The position numbers were made by a program, and so were the translations under genes. Of a DNA stretch of 64,000 bases, positions 32,001-42,122 are shown one piece after another (position 1 is the stretch's first letter; each line of letters starts with the position of its first letter). Below the pieces are notes generated by a model, which had not been told where the DNA came from, made no database searches, and was given only the letters and a program-made list of their open reading frames with translations. Source of the stretch: Allolobophora icterica (Eukaryota; Annelida; Clitellata; Crassiclitellata; Lumbricidae); assembly GCA_963556255.1 (NCBI GenBank), contig OY744609.1, forward strand, positions 10,932,014 through 10,996,013, written 5' to 3'.

Positions 32001-34078
32001 GTGAAGGTCATTATTATTATCATACGGTAGCCAATTGGTTAGAGCGTTCACCTTGCAACACTAAGAATACGGGTTCGAGTCTCTTTCCCCGAGACAGTAA
32101 CTGTGTTTGGACTTTGAGCAAGTCCTTCACTCTCTCAATTTCTCGGCACTATCGATTGATGCTTGGTCATTACATAGTGGTGCTTAATAAATGCATAATA
32201 ATAAATAAGTAATTATTATGATGATGATAAGGTGTGTGGAAGTCTAGTGGATAGCATGCTGGACTGTCAACCACTGGATCAGGGTTCAAATCCCCACCAG
32301 GGCAAAAATTTGTTTCGATTTCTGCTCCACTTGCACCCCCTATCCAATTCAGCTATAATGACTACACTGACCAAACAGTTGGTGGGAAAATGAGATGGCG
32401 AGGAAGGGGACTGTCCATCAGAACTTATATGCCAAGCTAAAGGACTGCTCTTCTTTTAGTTCTATGATGATGATGATGATGATGACGACGACGACGATGA
32501 TGATGACGGTTTTGAAGATGTCTCAGGAACCTCAGAGTTCATCTGGTCAAGCATCGTGCTGAGGTGCAGAAGGGCATTCCAGTACTTCTTAACAATGATT
32601 CCGACAGAGGAACTCTTTGTGGAACGCACAGAAGCCCCAGTCTTCTTCGAAACTTGCTCCAAGAACCTCCCCATCACTTGCAGCAACAGGATCAGCCTAC
32701 GAACAGTTATGCAAGTCCACTGTCATTGCTGCACTGAACTGAACATTTTTATAGAGCCTTTGCACTCATAATCTTTACAGCCATACCTCTCAAAGGTGCC
32801 TTTACATCAGATCTAGCATTTAAGCCAAGGTTGCTTCAGTTAGAGAGAAAACCAGGAGCAAAATCACTCTCCTGACCCATCGGATTTCAAATGCGCTTCT
32901 CCAAAGGATTACAATTTTACTAAGTTTTACTAAGACGGCGAGTGAGAGGACTAGCCACCCGCTTTCATATATCACAGCTAAGAAAATGAAGACGCTAATA
33001 CTTCATACCCATCGCTGTCTCAGGGCTAGCTTAATGGAATGCTCTTCTCTTCTTATTCACTTGACGCAATCATCAATTGATACATTGTGCATTACAATAA
33101 TGGTGCTATATAAATCACTGGATTGAATCAGATTAGATTAGATCAATGGCTCCTCATATCAATCCACAGCATAATCCAGTATTTTTGCAATTTAAACTTA
33201 ACTTAAAATATGAACCAAAATTTTGAGACAGCTAAGCATCCAATACATTAGTCTCATGACCTCTACTCTCTGCGCCCGGGCTGTAGTCGAGGGTATACGC
33301 AGGTATACAGTGTGTACTCACCTCTAGAGACCGTATACCGGTACTCACCTCACAAAATATTTGTATTCATTTATATTAAAATACTGTAGTGTATACTCGC
33401 AAAATACTGTAGCGTATACTCACCTCTAATTTGTTTTGGAAAACTAACCGGTAGCGTATACTCACCTTTAATTTTACCACTACAGCCCTGTCAGTGGTCA
33501 ACATCTCAGATATGAATGTTCACTGAATACAACCTGTACCAAAGTGTCCAGTAGGATTACTACTGGTCATTCACTCCACTCAAGGATCTTTCAATGTCAC
33601 ACAAGGAGTTTCTACAGAGGAGTGTAATCACTGAGTGAGTGAGTGAGCAAGTGAGAGAGCAACTGAGTCAGTAATTAAGTAAGTCAGTAAGTAAGTAAGT
33701 AAACAGCCTTCATATTGCATCTGACCAGGCACAAATACATTACAAGGTAGAGAACATTTATCTTTACTTTTCCCTTTACAAACTTAATGTTAATTCAATA
33801 ACACAAAAGGAAAAAAAACATGACATTAGTTACCGATCAATTGCCATTTCCAGGAGAACAATGTGTGAAGTCTGTCTCTCTTCAAGATCCTCACCACAGG
33901 CATATTTCTCCAACAGTTCTTTTATGTCCAATGCTGATGACTCCTTGTCTGGATATTTCCAGGAACGGAATGTCACTGGACCGACCCTGGACAGGACGTC
34001 GGATATGGCCAATTGAAGATCAGAGACATCACTGCGTAAGCTCTCGATGCAATCATGGCTTCCAAGAAGCCCAGCCAT
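26013..34078 (-). CDS. CCDC157: Coiled-coil domain-containing protein 157
   Basis: Exons, minus strand: 34078-33834, 32696 to about 32531, 31812-31470, 30702-30476, 30055-29911, 29311-29121, 28315 to about 28139, about 27818-27639, 27088-26890, 26286-26013; about 715 aa (human 752). The N-terminus (MAGLLGSHDCIESLRSDVSD, then LQLAI and GPVTFRSWKYPD) closely resembles vertebrate CCDC157. Residues about 240 onward are long coiled coils rich in Glu, Lys, Leu and Arg. The conserved C-terminal block LLVEYPDLHQIP and ANRLRIQVLQEENAKL is present. Known biology is thin, so no reaction is assigned. Most junctions keep phase. Exon 7 to 8 does not join cleanly: exon 7 donors are phase 0 while exon 8 needs phase 1 or 2. 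The last exon reads to a TAA at 26013 but has a perfect donor (A|GTAAGT) at 26020, so a further 3' exon is possible. Confidence 0.88.
26585..26806 (-). other. Orphan exon inside CCDC157, 222 bp, open in one frame
   Basis: On the minus strand the interval is bounded by a good acceptor (CATTTACAG) and an excellent donor (CAG|GTAAGTAA). It is 222 bp long and open for 74 codons when entered in phase 1. The peptide is Trp- and Pro-rich and protein-like (YWVCLFKDNWTPLGGWGFDW, later QDICVVGLVLRDD). Entered from the preceding CCDC157 exon (phase 2) it hits TAA after seven codons. It could be entered from the exon ending at 27639, which is phase 1. I do not recognise the domain. It may be an alternative exon, a poison exon, or part of another gene. 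Confidence 0.5.
30064..30252. repeat. ATGT/ATGG-type microsatellite
   Basis: Imperfect GTATGTATGGATGCATGT units, in CCDC157 intron 4 next to exon 5. Confidence 0.9.
30270..30460 (+). mobile_element. tRNA-derived SINE in CCDC157 intron
   Basis: Head TAGCTGATTGGTTAGAGTAC and a GGGTTCGACACTCC B-box-like block, body ACCTTGAGCAAGTCCTTCAC, tail TTAATAAACGCCTAATAATAA. A close copy lies at 32025. Opposite in orientation to the gene. Confidence 0.8.
31201..31375 (+). mobile_element. tRNA-derived SINE, second family
   Basis: Head GGTGGTGTAGCGGTATG and B box GGTTTGAATC, with a body (CACTGCATAGCGACCCAGCG) different from the neighbouring SINEs, ending in a TTGTATTGTATTG tract. In CCDC157 intron 3. Confidence 0.7.
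32025..32215 (+). mobile_element. tRNA-derived SINE in CCDC157 intron
   Basis: Head TAGCCAATTGGTTAGAGCGT, B box GGGTTCGAGTC, body TTGAGCAAGTCCTTCACTC, tail TTAATAAATGCATAATAATA. Same family as 30270-30460. Confidence 0.8.
32228..32460 (+). mobile_element. tRNA-derived SINE, third family
   Basis: Head TCTAGTGGATAGCATGCTGG and B box GGGTTCAAATCC, body TTTCTGCTCCACTTGCACCC. It ends at the exon 2 end of CCDC157, next to the ATG repeat that encodes poly-Ser. The full-length relative at 36308-36525 is on the minus strand. Confidence 0.75.
32462..32505. repeat. (ATG)n/(ACG)n repeat at the CCDC157 exon 2 boundary
   Basis: On the minus strand it reads TCA and TCG codons, a run of 14 Ser ending at a TAG. 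It directly follows the last clearly coding part of exon 2. The phase-compatible donor at 32530 (GAG|GTTCCT) would exclude it. Confidence 0.75.
32935..33062 (+). mobile_element. SINE body fragment
   Basis: GGACTAGCCACCCGC, then AAAATGAAGACGCTAATACT and TACCCATCGCTGTCTCAGGG resemble the 13075-13265 fragment in reverse complement. No tRNA head. Confidence 0.55.
33275..33490. mobile_element. Probable TIR element with GTATACTCACC repeats
   Basis: Outer ends GGGCTGTAGTCGAGG and TTACCACTACAGCCC are imperfect inverted repeats. Inside, the motif GCGTATACTCACCT recurs four or five times. No clear target duplication. Lies in CCDC157 intron 1. Confidence 0.5.
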
Positions 34079-34229
34079 CTCAGGCGTAGAGGAAAAAGAT
34101 TTCGATATTGAACTGCGGTGGTTGTACTTGAGAGTAAATTGTCTTAGCAATTATCACCTGTTTTTGAAAAATTGAACACACATTATGTAACTCAAGACTG
34201 GAAAATGTCGAGGTTTGTCTAGGCAAATG

Positions 34230-34556
34230 CATGGGTGTCCGAAGGGGGCACAAGGGGCACATTTGCGCCCCCTGGATTTTTCAAATATTTTATAAAAATA
34301 AAATCTTTTGATTATTATGATTATTACCTAAATAATTGTTTCTTCGCATTGAAAATCGTGTTGGGATTTTCAATGCGATTTTCAATGCGAAGAAACAATT
34401 ATTTAGGTAAAGTCCTTGATCATCATTTATTTTAATTTTTTTATATGCACATTTTTTACATGCAAAAGCGTAATTTTGGCTATGCACCCTCAAAAAAGTT
34501 TTTTGGCCTCCTAAAAAATTTCGCGCCTCCCTAAAAAATTCCTGCGGACGCCCATG
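34230..34556. mobile_element. hAT-type MITE (CATGGGCGTCC family), 327 bp
   Basis: Ends CATGGGTGTCCGAAGGGGGC and TGCGGACGCCCATG are inverted. The exact 8-bp duplication GGCAAATG flanks it (34222-34229 and 34557-34564). It lies about 150 bp upstream of the CCDC157 start codon, so it may sit in the promoter or 5' UTR. Longer sibling of 3287-3438; the extra length is partly the hairpin at 34326-34408. Confidence 0.92.
34326..34408. repeat. Perfect 32-bp-arm hairpin inside the MITE
   Basis: Arms 34326-34357 and 34377-34408 are exact reverse complements, beginning ACCTAAATAATTG and ending CAATTATTTAGGT. The 19-nt loop holds a partial third copy of the arm end (GATTTTCAATGC). Absent from the sibling at 3287. 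Confidence 0.9.
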
Positions 34557-34564
34557 GGCAAATG

Positions 34565-35208
34565 TAAACCCCTAATTTAATTTCGAGATGCGTACACTGT
34601 TCTGTTTATTTACTTGACCCCGAATAAGTATTTGTACAATTATGTTAGATTTTATTTTGCTATAACAACAAATTAATTCCCAGATATTGCTTTCTGTCCG
34701 AATAGGGCATACAACAACACTGACTATACCCGTCATCAGACTTAAAGACGGTCGCTCAAGCAAAAGTCCATTAGCACGCCCAGATTCTGTTTACGCATTT
34801 CGCAAGTTAAGTTCATTTTTGTTTAAACATTACTTTTACTATAAACTGCATGCACTGATTAGTATTTACTTTACGTGACGTTTCCAAGTGTAGCGCAAAT
34901 TTTTATGACAGAGGAACAACGATTAAAAATAGAAAAAGGATAAATTTTCATTTAAAGTAAATAGCTTAACAAACTCATATCCTTAAGTACAACACAAATA
35001 AAAACTAAGTTAAATACAATAATTCATTTTTCAAACAGCACTGGCGCATTTTGTTTACAGAAATCCAAGACTACAACACCAACGAAATAATACAAAGCTA
35101 GAACGGCCAAATTATACGCACATGTTTCCGGTACACATTTTGTAGCGCGAGTATATGTTCTTTAACCTGAATTACGTTATAACCGTTGCTTTAGAGTTCT
35201 ATGTTGCT
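34565..35208. other. No recognised gene
   Basis: AT-rich sequence upstream of CCDC157 with no exon or element ends that I can identify. Confidence 0.4.
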
Positions 35209-36307
35209 CAGGCCCGGATTTAAGCATGGTCACTATGTGCCAGTGCATATGGGCCTCCACCACAAAGGTGCAAGAAGTTTTTTTTACTTGTGTTTCATAA
35301 TTGTTTATAAAATATTTCAGCAGTGTGCAGTGCGCACAGACACAATTTAACACAAATATCTAAAACCAAGAAACCGTTAAAAGCTCAGTTTGTATCGGGC
35401 GTTGTCATGCCAAATTAGTGAAAATTTACGTGTTTTCTTCTTTGCAATTTCGGTCACCAGATCATCTAAGTTGATCTAACGCAGAATGCCAGCTTCTATG
35501 CTCATCAGAGCCAGATGGGACAACTGCTCATTGCCCATCGATGTGCGAAGTCTGTTCTTTGTTTCATTTTTGAGAATGAACGTTCCGCACTACAGTTACT
35601 GACCATCAGAACCAGATACATGCGGAATCTATAATCTCCACATTAGGAAATGATCCCTGAACTTAATTGTTTCTGGAGTATCAACCGATAGGCCTACATG
35701 AAATTCTCTCGAAAGACATCTTGAGCTTGTTTGTCCTTGAATGTGTCCACAAAGTTAACAAACTGCACAAGCTCATTTGCTAAGCAATAGTAAGCATGCA
35801 CCAAGGTCGTCTTACAGACCTCAACGAGATTCGATGCCGCTGCCCCGTAGTTCCTGTGATGAAAGCACATCCAATTTGCGTAGAAAGCCGAACCGAGACG
35901 AACTAAGCTCGTACGCACCAAGCCCATGAAGCAAAGCAGTAACCCACCCAACTGATCAATGATCGACTGGTAGAAAGTTTTGTATTCGAAATTTATCTGA
36001 CTGCGTCAACTCCATCCGCGGAATAGTGCGACTATGGGCAGGGACGTCATTGGGGGGGGGGGCATATGCGCCTCTGACTTTTGGGGGGAAAGATGTAAAA
36101 AGGAGGAAGAAGAGAGGAGTAAAAATGAGAAAAATATACACATGGGCAGCGATCCCGATGGGTCGAGGGGAGAACCCCCACCTTTAACAGCGAACACAAA
36201 TTTCACCTATTTTTGCCTCCCTCTGGAAAAGCTAAAATGACGTTCTTGACTATGGGCCTCCACCGCGGTGGTGCACTGGGGCCTCCACCTAAGTTAATAC
36301 GGCCCTG
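35209..36307 (-). mobile_element. Decayed hAT element with C-terminal transposase remnant
   Basis: Outer ends CAGGCCCGGATTTAAG and TTAATACGGCCCTG are imperfect inverted repeats with matching GGGCCTCCACC subterminal blocks. On the minus strand at about 35590-35485 the frame reads ETKNRLRTSMGNEQLSHLAL followed by MSIEAGILR and a stop, which I recognise as the end of a ZMYM1-like hAT transposase. A further 85-codon frame lies at 35694-35951. Flanking 8-mers (ATGTTGCT and GGCATGTC) do not match, so the outer borders are tentative. A MITE is nested at 36039-36248. Confidence 0.7.
36039..36248. mobile_element. hAT-type MITE nested in an older hAT element
   Basis: Ends CAGGGACGTCATTGG and AAATGACGTTCTTG are inverted. 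The exact 8-bp duplication ACTATGGG flanks it (36031-36038 and 36249-36256). Removing it would leave the ACTATGGG target of the surrounding element. Confidence 0.9.
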
Positions 36308-36525
36308 GGCATGTCTGTAGGCGGGAGACCAGTCCTCCATCGCCATCTTCCCGACAGTGTACAATCAGTGTGCTCATTATAGCTGAGTTGGGTAGGGGGG
36401 CAGGTGGAGCAGAAATCTCGAAACAAATTTCTGCTATGGCGGGGATTTGATCCCCGACCTCTCGATTGACAGACCAGCACGCTAATCACTATACTATTGA
36501 GCACCCAAACCAAAGCTACATGGTA
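36308..36525 (-). mobile_element. tRNA-derived SINE, minus strand
   Basis: In reverse complement it starts with an A-box-like TATAGTGATTAGCGTGCTGG and B box GGGGATCAAATCCCCG, then TTTCTGCTCCACCTGCCCC and ends near the AGGCGGGAGACC segment. Same family as 32228-32460 and 13075-13265. Confidence 0.8.
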
Positions 36526-37030
36526 ACAGGGTAAGGTAGCTTAAATCTTTAAAACTTGTATAGCGCCACCGTTTAATGCTCAAGGCACCTGCATAACCAG
36601 ATTGGCTTAGAAGTAAACTCAAAACCAGAAGGAGTACCAGCCAATCGGCACAACAAGGAAATCTCTTACCTGGCCACCCATATCAACTTACAGTTAAATT
36701 GTGAAAGCAGACATGAGGCAAGAAGAACTACGAGGATATAGGCTGACAGAAAAACATATGGCGACCGACATAAAGATAGCAAGAAGAAGTCACATGAAGG
36801 GTAGGCCTATAGGTAGAGGCAGGCAGACGAGAAAACGAAACAACAATTTGCAGATTTATTTCAGTGACACCATCCGCACTTAGAGGCTAAAACTCAACCA
36901 AAAAGTCCACTTTGAACTCTAATACTTCGAGCCTATATAAGAATTTAAAAAATAAATTACTCCCAACAGTCCTGCTAATCCTTCCTAGCTTCATACTCCT
37001 CTTGTTCCTTCTCTTCTTCCTTCAAATTCT
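36526..37030. other. No recognised gene
   Basis: A TTGTATAGCGCCACC fragment at 36555 belongs to an interspersed repeat. Nothing else recognised. Confidence 0.4.
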
Positions 37031-37214
37031 CAGGCACGTAACTAGGATTTTTCGTTTGGGGGGGGGGGCTTAAGCCTTGAACATGGCAACATTTGTACAG
37101 TGTTCATACGAATTTTAGCCGTAAGCATACAACGGCTTGACTTGTTTGGGGGGGCTTCAACTTAGTTTGGGGGGCTTAAGCCCCCCCCCAAGCCCAACGC
37201 TAGATACGTCCCTG
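37031..37214. mobile_element. hAT-type MITE, 184 bp
   Basis: Ends CAGGCACGTAACTAGGATT and AACGCTAGATACGTCCCTG are inverted. The exact 8-bp duplication CAAATTCT flanks it (37023-37030 and 37215-37222). Interior has GGGGGGGCTTAAGCCCCCC-like palindromic blocks. Confidence 0.92.
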
Positions 37215-37894
37215 CAAATTCTGCCAAACATAGGACAAAGATCAAGCGGCAGCCGAGCATTGTATCTTATACTGAGCGATGGCTGTAAGTCTGTACAACC
37301 CAACGAGCTCTTATAGACGATGGATGAGGGCGACGTCAGTTTCTTTGAGAATTGTTAGGAAAAATATCATTTGTTATAGAGCTGCTATTACAAATAAGTT
37401 CGCATTTAAAAGTTTTAAAATTAACTTCAGTGGACTCTTTATACGTGACCTCACAGAGGAAGACTCGGGGGCAGAACCTTGTGCGATTTATCTGCAAGAT
37501 ATATAACAAACATCTCATTCGAATGGTGTGGTTCCTTATTTTGTATTAACCATTGATATGTATAACTATTAATACATATCAATGGTATTAACCGCCGAGT
37601 TCAAATATGACATAATCGCAAAATGACGTAATTTTCCTTTGTTCTGTCATCAGTTTCTGGAACATTCATTTCTGTCAATGGCTGTAGACGAAAGATGTCG
37701 AAGGAGACGACGAAAATGATGATAAAGACAACGACGTACGACGATTATGGTGAAGAAAATGACGAACAACAGTTCCCGATTTGAGCGGCAGTCGATCATC
37801 GAAGTGAAAAGGAAATCAGTCGTAAGTCGTAACGTATGACAGAAATTGTATCATCGTCTTTTCAACGACCGAAAATAATCGGTCAGTAAGTAAG
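37215..37894. other. No recognised gene; one AT hairpin
   Basis: At about 37551-37592 ACCATTGATATGTAT and ATACATATCAATGGT form a hairpin around an 11-nt loop. The rest holds short frames only. Confidence 0.45.
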
Positions 37895-38064
37895 CAGTGT
37901 GTAATCTAGCCCCCCTGTTCTGGGGGGGGGAAACAAGGTTTCTCGGGGGGAATTTCCCCCCAAAAAGGTCTCTGCCTTACAATATTGCTGAGTTCTGGGG
38001 GGGAAACTTCAATCCTGGGGGGGGGGGGAAATTTCCCCCCAAAAGACGTCTAGATTAAACACTG
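37895..38064. mobile_element. Probable hAT-type MITE, 170 bp
   Basis: Ends CAGTGTGTAATCTAGC and GTCTAGATTAAACACTG are inverted. GTAAGTAAG occurs directly on both sides, although the low complexity weakens it as a target duplication. The interior repeats GGGGGGGAAA and TTTCCCCCCAAAA blocks. Confidence 0.7.
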
Positions 38065-38839
38065 GTAAGTAAGGAAGTATGGTAAAACGGACAGAGACGC
38101 AGAGTGAATCGTAATTCGATGCAAGTATGAAGTGAGTATGAAAAAGAAATGGGTCTTTTACATAAAAGTGAGAAAATTTTATGGCTTGCGTAGGCCTACT
38201 CTTCTTTTACTGAATCTGTTTTTCGTGGTTTTGGGTTTGTTAAATATATAGCGCGCTTTAAAAGTAGCATTCAGTACCGTTCTACATAAAGTGTCAAATT
38301 GCCTCCTAATTAAAGTAAAAATTTAAAGTTTCTTCTGTCTGTCTCTGTCCCTGAATTAAATGTCGCAAACAGTGGCACAGAAGGAAATTTACGACAGAAA
38401 GAGAAGCCATAGTATAAGCGCTATACAGTGTATACAGTCGTCCATGGACAAATCTTCTGTTCCCATGTGACCATGTCTAAAGAGCGCAAACAGCATTATG
38501 ACGTAATTTTCAACCACGTCATATGCCCATTAATGTAGATAAAGGTTGAAGTACATTATGACGTCATTGTGTATAATACGTATAGATTTGGCAGAATAGA
38601 GTGCGGCATTGTGACCATGCAGAGGCGTTGAAAGAAACCGTTGAAAAATACCTGAAAAACGAATGAAGTTTGGTTCTGAAGATGTTTCAAGTGGAAGAAC
38701 GATGACGAATTTTGCAAATGTAAGTGCAAAATTGATTAACCTGTCGATTAGGCATTACAAATTAGTATTATCTGTTAGTTAATGGATTAATATACGAAAA
38801 ATGAATAAAATAGTTTTCTTTTTACTTGAGGATAAGGAT
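38065..38839. other. No recognised gene
   Basis: Contains a TATATAGCGCGC fragment at about 38245. Several TGACGT motifs occur near 38500-38565. No exon recognised. Confidence 0.4.
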
Positions 38840-38975
38840 AGATGAAAGCGCAGTCTTTCACTAAGGAGGTAGGTATAGGATCGAGTTTGCACTGCTTGTT
38901 AGGATTTTAAGATTTTGAATAGATTTTAAAAGTTGGAATATTTCCCCAGTTTCTGACGTCGGTTGGAAGACAGAT
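38840..38975 (-). mobile_element. Internal fragment of the L2/CR1-like LINE
   Basis: GCGCAGTCTTTCACTAAGGA and the following 100 bp match the LINE copy at about 40725-40855 (ACAGTCCTTCACAAAGGAGG), in the same orientation. Older and more diverged. Confidence 0.65.
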
Positions 38976-38981
38976 GAGGAG

Positions 38982-41900
38982 AATCGTAATCGTAATCGTA
39001 ATCTCGAAATTTCTACAACGCCCACAAAAGCGAAGTCGCGGGAACCAACTTATTCACAGGCGCTCAATCAAATCACAATCGGTAGGCGGGGATGGGTGGG
39101 TGAAATCGGTTCCAGGTCAAGATCCAAAGGGGTCAATCACGCAGACACTCAGGCGGTTAAGGAGGGTGGTGTTTGGGTTTGACACGGCGAGTGAGGTAAG
39201 GGGAAGAGGAGGTATCAGGATAGGATTTGTGAAAAAGCAATGTTTTGAGTTTTGAATGGAAGATCTGTGGAGAGCTAGCAAGAGGTGAGGCTTTGGTGAG
39301 TTCTTAGGATGGGTCTGATATTTCTCGTAGTACTGGTTGGAGTTTCTTCCAGAGGGGTGGGCCAGCTGTGGCTATGGATGGATTCGCAAATTTTAGTGAT
39401 GATGTGAAGGGCGGAGAAATGTGAGGGCAGAAGAGGAGCGGGTTTAGCGGAGTGATTGGACCGTGAACAGCTGTCGGAGATAGGAGGGCTAGGAAGATTT
39501 GAGTGTATTGTAGGTGAGTGATATGACTTTATATTCTAGTCGTTCGGGTATTTTAAGCCAGTGGACAGATCTGAGGACAGGAGTGATATGGTGGTGTTTG
39601 GGGGTTTTAGTCACAGATCGGGCGAGGGCATTCTGAATGGCTTCGAGGCGGTTTATTTGGGTGATGTCTATGTTCAGTAAGAGCGAGTTGCAATAGTCTA
39701 ATTTTGCGTGGACTAATAGATGTAGCGATTGTGGAAGCAGTTTTGAAGTTGAGCATAGGGCGGATTCTGCGAAGGTCGCGGATGTGAATGAAGCAAGAGC
39801 GGGTAAGATGGGTGATGTGATAGGAGAAACTAAGGTTTTGGTCAAATGTCACGCCTAAGTTGCGGAAGGAAAGTTTAATGTGAATGTGTTGGTGGATGTA
39901 GAGGCAAGGTTGATGGAAATAGATGGATCTGTGATTTTCTTAAGTTGATCGCCCAGGCCTATAAGAATAAATTCAGTTTTAGCCGGGTTTCAGCACAGGA
40001 GGTTTGATGTCATCCAGGAGGATATTTTGGTAACCACACGGAGAAGATTATCTATGGAATGGCAGAAGCTGTTTGGAGAGAAAGAGATTAATAGTTGGGT
40101 GTCGTCAGCATGTAGGTGATGATCAACTGATGATGATTTGATAAGTGAGCTGGGTGCAGTAGAGTAGAGGATGAACAAAAGGGGCCCAAGAACAGAACCT
40201 TGCGGAACACCACATCTGACCGGGCATGATTGGGACCACGTTTCTCATGTTTTAACGGAGAACGAGCGCGAAGAGAGATACGACTGAATCCAGAGGAGAG
40301 CAGCGTCCGTAAAACCGAACCAGTTTGACAATCTTTGGAGTAAGATGTTGTGGTCAATGGTTTCGATGGCTATAGAAATGTGAAGAAGGTAGAGACAAGA
40401 AACCTGTTGATTAGAGATGTCAGAGAGAAGTTCATTATAGAGTGAAGTGAGTAATGTTTCGGTTGAGTGCCATTTGGTAAAACCAGACTGGTGTGGGTTG
40501 CGAAATGAGTTGAAAGTCAGGTACTCAATGATCCGAGATAGAACTATGCGTTAAATTAGTTTAGAGATGAATGACAGGTTGGAGACAGGTCGGTAGTTAG
40601 AAAGGATTTCTTTATCCAGTGCTGGTTTCTTGAGGAGTGGAGTGACTAAAGAGCGTACGAAATGGAGGGGAAATTGCCAGTAGATAATGAGAGGTTGATT
40701 ATTTTGGTAATGATGGGAACAAGGATAGATGCACAGTCCTTCACAAAGGAGGTAGGAATGGTATCAAGTTTGCATTGCTTGTTTGGAAGAGATTGTAATA
40801 TATGTGATACTTCAGTCTCTGATGCTGGTTGGAAGGCAGAAAATGACGTTTGAGGAGGGGAAAGCGGAAAGTCATAAGCAGAGGAGCGAGCATCTGCAGG
40901 TGATTCGATGATCATTTTGGAAAGCAGTGATTGAAGAGAGAGACGGGGGGTAGAAATTTGCCGGAGAAGAAAGAGCATAACGATTCAGCAATTGAAAGGG
41001 ATGGAAGAGAGTTTGGAAGGGGCTGGAGCGGTTCCGATGGAGGAGCTGGTTTATGGTTTTCCAGAGAAGGCGAGGATTAGCGGATCGAGAATGAATTAAT
41101 GAGGAGTAAAACTTCTTTTTGGCTTTAGCCAGTAGGTTGTGGTATTAATCTGTGGCAGCTTTTAGGGCAGTGAACAGTTTAGAATCACGGGTTCGTTTGT
41201 AAGTGCGTTCAAGGCGTCGACGGAAAGATTTGAAGGCCTGGAGATAGGAATTATATCAAGGGTTCTTAGAGTGAGAGCCGGATTTGGTAATGATTGGAGC
41301 GTGTTTGTCAAGGAGCGAAGAGAGGGTTGTGTTGCAGGAAGACAGGAGGTCGCCAAGAGAAGATGGAGGGCTTAGAACGAATTCTGAAGAGAAAAGATCT
41401 TGCGTGAAGGCTTCAATGTTTATGGAGCTGATGCGGCGGAAAGAATGAGAGACGGGATCAGGACGTGGAGTAGGTAGTATGTTAAGGCGTGTGATAATTG
41501 AGTAGTGATCGGAAGGTGTATCAAGTGAGAAAGAGATATCTGGCGATAACTTAAAGAGAGACGATGTGATGATGAGGTCAAGTGTGTGGTCATGACGACA
41601 TGACGGTGGTTGTGGAAGTTGACATGCTGAACCAGGTTAGTTGATGACAAGAGCGTGAGGAATTCGGAGGCAAATGAGTCAGAAGGATTATCGACATGTA
41701 TGTTGAAATCCCCTGTGATCAAGAATTCCTGAGGGGTAGCGGCAGCAGTGGAGAGTACGGTGGTGAATTCTTGTAAGAAAACAGATGTAGGACTTCAGTA
41801 AGAGGAAGAGGAAGGAGGGCAATAGACATTGAATATGGTTAGGATTGTGTTTGGGAGTTTTAGATTGATTGAGGCGCATTCAAAGAAGCGAAAAGAGTAA

Positions 41901-42122
41901 CCAGGTGAATTAAAGGCAGTTAAAGGTGGGGAAGGTGGAGAGTCATGAGTGGAAGATGGAGCCTACGCAGATGAATCAATTGTGGTTTTAAGATAGGAGT
42001 GATTGAAAAGGGAGGAGAGTAGTAATTTTGCCGGAAAAGAACAGTAATTTTGCCAGAATAGAACGACTCAGCTATCGAAGTAGGTGGAAGAGGATTTGGA
42101 AGTGGGTTGGAGGAGTTCCAAT
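38982..42122 (-). mobile_element. L2/CR1-like LINE, minus copy (left arm of inverted repeat)
   Basis: Read on the minus strand: endonuclease end with GDFNIHVDN, then RT remnants (LHADDTQLLISFSP as the (Y/H)ADD box; HISIAIETIDHN-like block), then the LDYCNSLLLNI...INRLEAIQNALAR and HWLKIPERLEYKVISLTYN C-terminal region of this clade. The 3' end is AAGCG...GATTTCGAGATTACGATTACG in reverse complement. Many stops and frameshifts; not functional. It pairs with the plus copy at 42774-45890. Confidence 0.9.

Noticed and set aside
34326..34408. microRNA precursor
   Set aside because: The arms are perfectly paired over 32 bp and lie within a transposon; no conserved mature sequence is recognised. A MITE-derived hairpin is the simpler reading.
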